From: Moniliella sp. 'wahieum'
Taxonomy: Eukaryota > Basidiomycota > Moniliellomycetes > Moniliellales > Moniliellaceae
Assembly (NCBI GenBank): GCA_003971905.1
Contig: RSEE01000062.1
Location: forward strand, 186,001 to 250,000
DNA length: 64,000 nucleotides
Reading direction: 5' to 3'
Made by a program: the position numbers and the translations under genes. Positions within the stretch are counted from its first letter, which is position 1; each line of letters starts with the position of its first letter. A model generated the notes under the pieces. It worked only from the letters and a program-made list of their open reading frames with translations. It was not told where the DNA came from and made no database searches. This document shows positions 1-9,694 of the stretch, one piece after another.

Positions 1-951
1 CGTTGCCCCCAGAGACCATAGAAGCCAAGAATGATGCCACAGGGTAACACGCGCGTCCCAGGGAACCGGCATGGTGCGGACAGCAAACCGGAGGCTGGGT
101 CGTGGCGGGTCGACACGTTCGTCCACCCGACCACCCCCGACTTGCCTGCCTCGACGGGCGACAGCGACCAGTAACTAATAAAGCGGTCCGTCGTGGTGCG
201 TTGGTACATGATCGATGATCGATGATCATCGATCGGGCAGCCAGGATCGAGATTACTAACGCCGCGCAATCGGTTGTACGCGCTGAACCTTCAGTTGAAG
301 CGTGAAATATTGAACTTCAACTCTGTTTCGATTTTCATTCTGCTGCAAGTGGGACCGGATCTCCTCAGCCAATTCCCCTGCTTCCCTCAACGGCGTTGGC
401 GCTACCAAGCAACACACGCCGCATCAACGGGTCGGTTTAGGCCTTGGGAGCAGGGGTTCTTTGTCCCAGCCATAAGAGCTTAAGCTCTTTCAATGATATG
501 GTTAGCGACATAGAGATTTACTACTTGACATTTGCAACGTGCACAACTTGAGAAGCTTGTAGCTCAAAGGGATTCAATCAACTGGGGTTATATTTCTTGG
601 GAGATCGAATGATTGGCCATTCGATTAGCCCAGCATCATGAATCATGATGCGATTGGGATCATGGAAACGAACTCCGTTCCGAAAGGAACCTCCCTTTAT
701 TTCGTCCACCCTGAAAGGACCATGAGGGTTGGCAGCCAGCAGAACAAGAAGAAGATGTATGTTTTGTGAAACAGAAACAGAAAACAGGGGCTGAGGGTGG
801 GTGGAGGGAAGAGTAAGAAAGAGAAGAGTGCCAGCGAGCACCCCATGGTCGTTAAGCTAGCTAGCTCATTGCTCCGGGTAGTAAAGCAAAAAAGAACCAC
901 GTATACCCCAGGCATCATATGTGATGCATCACAGGTATTCCGCCTCGGCAG
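1..951. other. left-edge spacer, no gene seen
   Basis: No open frame here looks coding on either strand. The stretch holds a perfect 18-bp palindrome at 217-234 (GATCGATGATCATCGATC). The last part is probably the 3' flank of the minus-strand gene that ends at 952. Confidence 0.4.
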
Positions 952-2111
952 TCAGCTCGCTGAGTTTGGTATCGGTCCGCATGTGCCCGTACTCGCTCTC
1001 TGGCGGAGCATACGAGTCGGGAGGGAGACGGGTCGAGCGGATGGAGCAGGAGAAGTGGACAAGTACTGCGACAGTTGCTTGGCCTGAGCTTCGTTCTCGA
1101 ACGCTTCAGGGGCGTAGTGGATCGGGATACCAGCACCCGGCGGGGCCGAAAAGACCTTTTTAGTTACCTTGAGCATTTTTTGTCCTAGCCCTTTAGGTCC
1201 GTCGGATCGACTGCCAATCGTCGACGCATAGTCCGGTGGCAACCCGCGCTCACGAAGGTTCTTCCGATCGTCACGACGTTGTTGTTGCAGGTACAAAGGC
1301 ACATGCGATAAACGCGGACCTTGGCTCGCCGCCTCACCAAAGTACCACACGAACCGTGACACGTCCTTCGACCACACCCCATCTTCCCGTCGCATCGTCA
1401 CGCTCACCATCACTGACGAGCACACAACATCTGGCGCCTCCGCGTTGGCCAGGTCCACCACAACGGGTACAGTCACCTTGGCCAACATCTGCTCCGGCAC
1501 GTACTTGTACCGCGTGTCAGCGGTAAACGTCTCGGCAGGCACACCCGTACGCTGGTTCATGTGCGCAGGGTTGATGATCACTTGCATGTCATTGTCCATC
1601 ACGATATGCGCACACTCGCGCCGCAGCTCCAGCTGCTCCCAAGGATCGACAAGGTACCCAAACCACAAACCACGCCACATCGCAACAGACCACAGACGCG
1701 CAACGGTCAGCATTCCTCCGTCCGTAGCACACACCAATAAAGCAAAAGAAAATAAAAAGGGGAAAAAAAGAAAAACCCTGCAAAACAACCAATGTACAGA
1801 CACCCCCCGTCGCCACCTCGGTCGCGCGCCGGGGGAAAGTCTATACTATACCCACAACACCAACCCCAACCCCAAGGGGAAGCAGCGACCAAGTGGCAAA
1901 CGTACCTCGAACGCGACACGGTCGCCCGTAGAGTTCTTGAGCATGCGGCAGCGGCAGGGACTGTTGGTGGTGGACCACGCTGTCGCTTCCCCTCCCTGGG
2001 GAGAAAGTTGTACGGCGGCGCATAGAGCTCGTCGGGCTGCTTGAGCGCGTGCACTACATGGCTCTTGGGCACGGGCAGCTTGGAGGTGAGCTTGTCCAGG
2101 GCAGCGCTCAT
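952..2111 (-). CDS. unrecognised protein, at least two exons
   Basis: I do not recognise this product. The likely start is the ATG at 2111-2109 (MSAALDKLTSKLPVPKSH). A strong GTACGT donor lies near 1903, and the second exon runs through a long open frame to a stop at 952. Exon 2 contains a well-formed central part (LRRECAHIVMDNDMQVIINP, then RYKYVPEQMLAKVTVPVVVD and SRFVWYFGEA) and a Ser/Pro-rich, basic C-terminus. The exact acceptor is unclear: candidates lie near 1778 and near 1640. The end of exon 1 also has a competing frame that reads MLKNSTGDRVAFE, vaguely like an MSP/VAP domain, but the rest does not fit that family. The 5' flank is GT/GGT-repeat rich (2131-2172). The gene is real in my judgement because the exon-2 protein is long, balanced and not low-complexity; function is unknown. 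Confidence 0.45.
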
Positions 2112-3809
2112 AGCGGGCGAGGTAGGGTGGTGGTAGTAGTGGTGGTAGTGGTGGTAGTGGTGGTGGTGGTAGGGAACGAAGGGGACGAGACGGAATGGAG
2201 GGTGAGCTATTAGAGAGAGACAAGTCAACGAAGAGCGGCTAGGAGCGCAACGAGAGGACTGGGTGGGGTGGTGGGAGAAGTGATATGTGATGACCGATGA
2301 TAGACGTCGATGATCGATGATGCGATGATGGTCCAGGTTCGGTGGCAGAGACAAGGGGCACTAGCTGAAGAAAACCGCGTGTTTGCCTGTTCGGTTGGAC
2401 GAGGGTCTGGCAAGCTACGTGGGCAGGGCGCGGTCTGTCCACATGGCTGAAACGGTGGGGAAGATGAGCCTCACCGCTGAGTTCGGGTGAGCCACGCGCG
2501 GGACGACTCGCCTGGCTGCTATCGACTATCGGGATGGTCGATGGTCGTTGGCCGATGGTCGGTGGGCGAGCTGGAGCGCTGGAGGGCGATCGATGCTCGA
2601 CTATCGTTTATCTCCCTCCGAGCCGCCATGGTCATTTGCCGCCATCCATGCGGTCGGTGTGGAAGCGTAGACCAGCACCCGCCAGCCCGCACGACGCACA
2701 GGGGCAGTGTGCGGGCGCAGGCACATGGCACAGGATGCTTGATGCATGATGCATGATGCGCATCCTGGCACATGCGCACATGTGGCAGGTAACTAGTAAC
2801 AGGAGCGAGGCGCGAGCATGCGAGCCACCCGGAAAAGTCGTGCGCGTGACGCGTCGTGAAGCTACGCTTCCACTGGAGGCTCAAGAGCTAGCACACGCTC
2901 GCACCTGCCAGCGAGTACGTACTAGTACCTAGGAAGGCCCAAGCAGCATGGCAGCAACCGTCCAACGCCCAACGATACAATGGCCGGGCGGTGGCGATTC
3001 GCACAGGCCACCAGCCAGGCGGCAGACCATGCGAGAGCAACACGGAGCAACGCCCCCGTTTGGGGGTTGCCCATTGCACTCCATTCTGCCGCCCCCAAGC
3101 TCCCCACTGCCCACTAGTCATTGCCCTTCGCCCACTGCCCTCACTCGCCCGTTTGCCCGCATTCAAGTTTCTGTCCCACTGCCCGCATCGCGTCTGTGCC
3201 TCGCATGCAGCACACGCAGCTGACCCGGAACATCACATCACACAACCACGTATCACACACCCGTACTATCACATCCACATGTCACATGTCACATCACATC
3301 CCCCACGCCCTGTTTTCCCGCCTGCTCCGCCTCTCTTAGATCCTCCCTCCCCGTCTCATGTATCATGGCGAAACTCTCTGCTCTGCATTCCTTCCATCCT
3401 ACATCTCCTCCTTTCGCCCCTCCCCACCGCCTCACCAGCCCTCCCCCCTGCCTAATCCACTCCCTACATCGCCACTTGGGCACGTACAGTACTTAAACCA
3501 GCTTGCTGCACATTGCTTCCCGTGCACGCGCACCGTCTGGATAAGGATAGAATTATGGATGGCATCCCGATCCGATCGTCTGTCCGCGGGTATAGGCCAC
3601 CTGGGGCGGCCGGACGGACAGATGGATGATGGATGGATGGATGGATGATGGATGGATGGATGGATGGATGGATGGATGGATGGATGGGTAACAACGACGC
3701 AGCAGGCTCATCGTCCTTTGACGCTTCCCACACTTGACGTCTCACACTTCAACGCTTTGACGCTTCCGCCCCTCCGCCCTTGGGCACTTTCACTGGACGC
3801 GGTACGGGT
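2112..3809. other. intergenic spacer
   Basis: No supported gene. The left part is the upstream region of the minus-strand gene starting at 2111 and includes a GGT/AGT-rich run. The rest is C/T-rich and ends in a GATG microsatellite. Several short open frames overlap each other on both strands and none looks coding. Confidence 0.5.
3621..3687. repeat. GATG microsatellite
   Basis: About 16 near-perfect copies of the tetranucleotide GATG/GGAT. It is not inside a recognised gene; it lies just downstream of the putative EXO5 tail. Confidence 0.95.
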
Positions 3810-6501
3810 TCACCCTGTACCATGGCTCCCCTCCGCCTCCGCCTCTTGCTCCGCCTGTGCACCTCGTTGCTCAGCGCGACTAGAGCGCGCCTCTGGCCCA
3901 GCAGCAACGCCAGGACGCAACATCGCCTCCACCGCGTCCCATTCGGAACGCGTAGGACTCGGCGCATCCTGCCACCACTGCTCGTCCATTTCCGTTGTCG
4001 ATGCAGGAGCGGGTGCGGGTGCGGTGGCAGTGGCGGGTGCGGGTGGGGCCGGGGTGAAAGAGGAGGTAGAAGGTGGCCATGTGCCCAAAACCTGGTCTAG
4101 GGGGACAAAGGCGTCGTTGAACCCCCTTCCTTGCTCGGAGATCCCCGTACCCTGCGCACCACCGTCTCTGTCATCGTCATCGGGCTCTCCGTTGCCGGTG
4201 CGGGTTCGGGCTCGGACTCGGGATTGGGATTGGGATTGGGATCGGGATCGGTGGCACCGGTGTGCTCAGGATCGTTCACGGGACAGGCGCAACGCCCAAC
4301 AACTGTTCTTTCCACCCTTGATCTTTGCTCTTGCTCCTTCGGTGCTGCTCCCACTGCGTACGCGTACTGGAGCTAGGCAGCGACATCGAGTCCGGGGGAA
4401 AGTAGACTCACCACGTCCTCCTACCATGTTCCTGTGCGCAGCTAGCATCCCGTTACGCCACTGACATCCCTCTTGAAACTCGCAGTACCCACACCGTCGT
4501 GCCAAGTCGGGGGGCACCACGCACGTACCGTTCCCCCCGCCACAGCTGTACCATGCTCGTTAAAAATGAGGCTAGACCCGGAGCGTCGTACGGAAACCGT
4601 ACTTGGCCCAGTAGCGTCGCGTCTTCCAAGTCCGACGGAGAAGATGGGGTAAAGGTAGTGCTGCAACCTGGTGAGGGCGCACGAGGCAACGTCCCACAAC
4701 CAAGCGCAGGGGCAAGTGGTGTATCCGTAGCAGAAGCACAAGCAGAAGAAGAAGCAGAAGCAGAAGGTCCGGTAGAGGTAGAGGTAGAGGTAGAGGTACC
4801 ATCTGCTGTTTCGTCCTTGGCACGCGCTTCTTTGATCGCTTGGTTGAGCGTGGTGAGTACGTCTCCAAATAGTCCTTCTCCCACCTCGTCCTCATCCTCG
4901 TCGCCTTCGGCTTCGTGCTCTTGCATTGGGTGCATCTTCAAGGGCAGGCTGGAACGGTCGACCGTCGGGGCGATCCGATCCGATCGACATCGCGGTCCGA
5001 CCCAGTCTCGGAGGCAGACGCGTTGGTTTCGCTCAGGGGAGACCGTTTGCGCGACCGGTAGAGCAGGGCCAACGTCGGATCGATGGCGGTCCATGCGAAA
5101 TCAGTTCCGCAAGGGGAAACGTCCGAAGTAAGTAGTAGTAGAACTTGCAAGCGGATGACTTTGCGGAGGAACGGGCTACCTCCCTCGTTGCCCCGGGATC
5201 CCATCCGGCTCGAGCATGGGCTAACCATAATCGTACCTCGATCAACATGGCTTCGTAAACATCTTGCAACCGCAGTGGCCCATCCTGTTCGTCGGCATCA
5301 GCGTCGGTGCTGGCGTCAGAGGGCGACGACGTAGACTCGCGCGATGCTTCGTTCGAACGAGTACTTTCCTCGATCCCGCGTGCACGGGGTGGGGACACGG
5401 ACTGAGGGCTCGGTTTATGTCGTGGCACGGGAGGAGGTGAAGGACGCACTTGCACTTGCACTTGCATTTGCCATCGCTCCAACACCTTTTGGGCCCATGC
5501 TTGACTTTGCTGCGCTACCAAAACAGGATGCAACGCGCTACACCAGCTCGAACTCAGTACCCCTCCCTGTCCTCCGGGTCCTACCCCCGAAGCAGCCAGA
5601 AGCGCAGCCAACGTCAAAGGCTCAGCGTTGGGATCAAACCCGCCTTCCCGGCTCGGGCTCGGGCTCGGGCTCGGGATCGGGCTCGGGCGTTGCAGGCTCC
5701 GTGATTCCACCCCAGACGGCAGCCGTACTGGAGTCCCCTCCTTGGTCTGGCCGCGTTTGCGTTTGCGTTTGCGTTGGCGTTTGTGCTCGCGTCCCCGCCG
5801 GATCCCAAGCCAGCGCAGCAAGACACAGTCCGTCCCAGAGACGCTTGTAGATCATACACTGCATCCGTGCGCCCCGCTGGTCCACCTCGGGCGGCAAGCG
5901 GGAGGACCTGCGGGTCTTGCTGTCCCGGATCTGGTACGTCCAACCTATCCGGGAGACGGGGCAGAAGTCGGCGCAGTCGGTGCATTCGGCGCATTCGACC
6001 CAGGGGACAAAGCAACGGGACAGAGAAGGGCTGGGTGATCGACCACGTTCCTGCGGTAGCGCAGCAATCTCATCAATCACTCCCCGTACTACAATCCCAT
6101 CCACACACCCGAGCACCGGCACTTCACGTGCAATCCCGGGCGACCGACGTAATCGCGCGCACGCCGATGCGATCTGCACACACCGCGCGCGTACTTGTCC
6201 ACCTCGCGCACCGCCAACGGCAACAAAGCCGTCGTCGTCGCGGCCACCTGGGCTTGGGGCGCCGTATGCTCCAGTACAGCGTGCACCGCCGAGCCGGATC
6301 GCAGGATCCGCTCCCGTCGTGCCAATGCCGTCTGCGAAATGCGCAGCGTCTGCCCAAGTCCCAAATCAGCACACGCGGACGCTGGTGCGCGGGTAAACTG
6401 GCATGCGTCAGCAGCCCGTAGTGGTACTGGTACTCGCACCACGTGGGCCCGACCAGCTGCGAGACGGAGGCGCGTCGGCGGCGCAGGCGGGGGGGGCATG
6501 C
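3810..6501 (-). CDS. EXO5: exonuclease V (EXO5/Dem1 family), with a long C-terminal tail
   Basis: This is a PD-(D/E)XK-type, Fe-S-containing single-strand DNA exonuclease, in fungi usually linked to mitochondrial DNA maintenance. The family blocks appear in order on the minus strand: the N-terminal block SQLVGPTWCEYQYHYG (first cluster cysteine, about 6460-6410); LRSGSAVHAVLE (about 6300); VLGCVDGIVVRGVIDEIAAL (about 6110-6050); the nuclease core IRDSKTRRSSRLPPEVDQ with QCMIYKRLW (about 5935-5850); a variable middle with DVYEAMLIEVRLW; and the C-terminal cysteines RCGYCEFQEGCQWR (about 4490-4450). The ATG at 6501-6499 precedes a run of eight Cs where the frame slips. Probable introns include a GTGAGT donor near 4416. 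Past the cysteines the open reading continues through a DP/NP/EP-repeat, acidic and proline-rich tail to a stop at 3810. That tail may be part of EXO5 or a small separate gene. Several one-base frame changes look like sequence errors. Confidence 0.88.
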
Positions 6502-7432
6502 GGCAGAAGCAGGCGGGCGCACGGACGAACGACAAAAGAGCGACAGCAGGGGGCGCGCAAGCGATCACAAAAGGAGCGTGGCTTGACGGCCGTCATTAAA
6601 CGGCCCCAGAGATTATTCGGGTACCGGGTATGGACGAGGGCGAGGCGCAGGCGGAACGGACGCTGCGGTTCCGCTGCTGGAGCGCGTGATCAGCTGGTGA
6701 GTGCTATTTGCAATCATTAACCAAGCGCAGCGCGCACTGGGGTACTCATACTGGCCCGCAGGCCGGGGGTATGAATCTGAGGGACGCAGTCTCAGGCCTG
6801 CGGAAAAACTTGCTCCCCCCGGACGCATCGTGATGCATGAGATCATCGGGCAGCGTGTGCGGACTAAACACTAAACGTTAAACCTTACACGTTAAACGTT
6901 AAAGTTTAAAACGGCAGGACAGGGGATGCGACCGGTGACGCGTGATCGCTGACCCCCAGACTTGGCTTCGAGCGGCGTGCTGGCTGGTGCCGACGGCTGG
7001 CTGGCTGGCGCTGTGCCCTGGACCCATGGGCCTTGTGTGCGTACCTAGCGCCTGGCCAGTCAGACTCAGTACGTAAGATGCCCCCGAGCACGATTAATAA
7101 GGCCGCGTCCCGCACCGCACCCCGCCGCACCCCGCCGCACCCCACGCCTGATTAATCAGTCAGCCGCCCAGCCAGCCATCAGCCCAGTCCGATATACGCC
7201 GCGGCAGCCGCCCTCCGTGGGCCTTGCCTTGCCCTCCGCTCTGGGTATTCCCCGTCTCATCGTCTCCGTCACCAGCCTAGTCACTAGTCACTTGTCCTCC
7301 CTCAACCCACCCCCACCGCACTCAGCACCGGCAGCCCAGCACTCAGCCTTCGCCGCGCCCCTCTTGCCAACCCTCCCTCGTCCGCCCCACCACCCCCACC
7401 CGCGTCTTCTTTTCTCTTCCTCCGCCCACCAC
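6502..7432. promoter_or_regulatory. divergent intergenic region between EXO5 and PRS
   Basis: This 0.9-kb region lies between two divergently transcribed genes and must carry both promoters. At 6868-6910 it has a run of TTAAACGTTAAA-like repeats (AAACGTTAAA, ACACGTTAAACGTT). Close to the PRS start it becomes strongly C/T-rich, typical of fungal 5' regions. No third gene is supported. Confidence 0.5.
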
Positions 7433-9126
7433 ATGGACCACGGCACTGGCGGCATCAAGATCTTTGCGGGCTCCTCCCATCCCGAGCTGGCCCGCCAGAT
7501 TGCGAAACGGTGTGTTCCCTCGTTCCCCGCCCCCCCCCCCCCCTGCTACCGGTCGACTGCGCCTGAGCGCTCAGCGCCGCTTTTTCGGCTCTGATCGACC
7601 GTGGTCTCCCCGCTCTGCGACCACTGACCACGGTACAACGCACACCATACTGAGTAAAAAGGTAGCAAGTGAGTACGGTGTACTGACTGCTTTGTGTTTT
7701 TTTTCTGCGTTCATCTTGCTTGCGCTTTGGGGTGTGTGCTTGTGCTTGCGCTTGTGCTTGTGCTTGTGCCTGCGTCTGCGCTTGGGCCGCTAGACTTGGA
7801 CTCCCCTTGGGCAAGGCGATTGTCGCCCGGAACGAAGTGGGGGAGAGCGTGGTGCGAATCGGAGAAAGTGTGCGGGGAGCACGATGTGTACATTATCAAT
7901 ACCTCTTGTTGCACGCCGACAGTCAAGCCAACCGGGTGCGGCAACATGTTCTTGTCGCCCAACACGTCGTTGATGGAAACGCTGATCATGATCCATGCGT
8001 GCAAGGGTGCGTCGGCCAAACGTGTCACAGCTGTCATCCCGCACTTTTACTATGCCCGCCAGGATAAGAAGGACAAGTCCCGCGCGCCCATCACGGCCAA
8101 ACTCGTGGCCAACATGCTGGAAAAAGCCGGATGCGACCACGTGATCACCATGGACCTCCATGCGTCTCAAATCCAAGGCTTCTTTGACGTGCCCGTCGAC
8201 AACCTCTATGCCGAACCCGCCACGTTGCAGTACATTGGCGAAACGCTCGACATGGACGAGATTGTGATTGTTTCCCCCGATGCGGGCGGGGCCAAACGCG
8301 CAACCTCCATCGCAGATCGCTTGAATGTCGACTTTGCCTTGTTCCACAAGGAACGAAAACGCGCAAACGAGGTGTCCCGCATGGTGCTCGTCGGCGATGT
8401 GCGCGGAAAAGTCGCCGTCTTGGTGGATGATATGGCAGATACCTGCGGCACACTCGATCAGGCCGCTCGCAAGTTGACTGAGAATGCGCGAAACGCGTAC
8501 TGGCCCTCGTCACCCATGGGATCTTGTCCGAGCCAGCACTCGAACGCATCCGTCACTCCACCCTCGAAAAACTCGTCGTGACCAACACGCTGCCCCAGAC
8601 ACGCAACATGGCCCAGTGCCCCAAGTTGGAACAGATTGATATTTCTCACGTTTTGGCAGAAACCATTCGCCGCGCTCACCATGGCGAATCAATCAGCGTA
8701 CTCTTCACCCAAGTCCCTTACGATACACTCCAGCCCTACCGCTCCCACGCAAGGGACGGTGACGAGGCGGCCAAAGACGGGCCTAAGTTTGCCATGCCAC
8801 TGCTACTGCCACTGCCACCGCCACCGCCACGGCTCCGGTCACAGCACCAGACAAGACACCTACCTTGGCGCACCCGGCAGCCGTGGTTGTGCCCTGCAGT
8901 CCAGCCCCAGCTACGCTCCCGGCCCGCGAAGCCCCCGTCAGCCCTCCCACACGATCGCAAGCCACCACGCCCAGTCCGCTGCGCCAGGTGGCTGGTGCCC
9001 ACAGCTAGGCGCGGTGGCAGAGACGGCGTGCGGGTACTGATTCAACGGCGTAGGACGGGTGGGGTGGCTCGGGCTGTCGTGCCGCCGCTGGATCGTGCCA
9101 CATCTCCCATGCTGTCCTGGGTCTGA
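7433..9126 (+). CDS. PRS: ribose-phosphate pyrophosphokinase (PRPP synthetase)
   Basis: Makes 5-phosphoribosyl 1-pyrophosphate from ribose 5-phosphate and ATP in the cytosol, feeding purine, pyrimidine, His, Trp and NAD synthesis. Exon 1 is 7433-7509 ([20 protein letters not shown]); a 284-nt GT-AG intron (7510-7793) full of CTTGTG repeats follows; exon 2 begins at 7794 ([12 protein letters not shown]). Class I motifs are clear: [18 protein letters not shown] (catalytic flexible loop), [20 protein letters not shown], and the PRPP-binding loop [13 protein letters not shown]. Between CTPTV and LMETL there is an extra stretch of about a dozen residues. The conserved protein ends near 8731 (LFTQVPYD). 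The literal frame then continues to a stop at 9126, but a neighbouring frame gives an Ala/Thr/Pro tail with a stop at 9006-9008 that reads more naturally. Two one-base slips (G-run near 7875; near 8486) interrupt an otherwise near-perfect family match. Confidence 0.96.
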
Positions 9127-9215
9127 TTCCTATTCAATCCTATATCCTATCCAATCCATTCAAGCCAATCCTATGCAATCCAATCCTATCCTATCCAGTG
9201 GAATCCAATCCACAG
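9126..9215. repeat. degenerate AATCC/AATCCTAT array
   Basis: About twelve imperfect copies of AATCC or CCTATCC in tandem, immediately after the PRS stop region. Confidence 0.85.
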
Positions 9216-9694
9216 TTGAATCCAGGTGACCGGTGAATGGGCCACCACGGAATCGGGAGCAGCCCCAGATGGCGTGACACTTGCAATTGAAACATCCGGG
9301 GGGCTGTTGAACAATGGACGCTGGTGGAGGGGCTGCGCGTTACGTAGGCCAGCTGGCCGGAGAATTGGACGTTGAAACGTTCAGTGGGCGCAGGCTGGCC
9401 CGCCTGCTGGTCTGTGCGCGAACGCTAGGGTTTGGGGGGCGGGGGCAGGGGGCGAGTGGCGGGCGGTGGCTAGGGTTGGGCGGTGGTGTTGGACGGGGGC
9501 GTGTTGGGTGGCGGGCGGCGGGGACGTGGATGGGGATGTATTTGAAGTGCAAGGGACGCGCAGGAATGCGCAATCCAGCGTCGCGTCGCGCTGCCTTCAA
9601 ACCACCCCCGTCCGCAGCCACCCGCATCCACCCGCATCCACACCATCTCCACTGCCCTCCACCACTGCCCCCCCCGCCCCCCCACGCCTCCCCC
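9127..9694. other. spacer with short degenerate tandem repeats
   Basis: Lies between PRS and the kinase gene. At 9126-9215 it carries a degenerate pentamer/hexamer array (AATCC, AATCCTAT, CCTATCC). The rest is G-rich then C-rich and is probably the promoter of the downstream gene. Confidence 0.6.

Noticed and set aside
1846-1990. MSP/VAP-like reading (MLKNSTGDRVAFE)
   Set aside because: Only one short block resembles the family; the preceding and following sequence does not fit an MSP fold.
2487-3650. Multiple overlapping open frames of 60-150 codons on both strands
   Set aside because: No family motifs, no splice logic, and simple-sequence composition; treated as intergenic.
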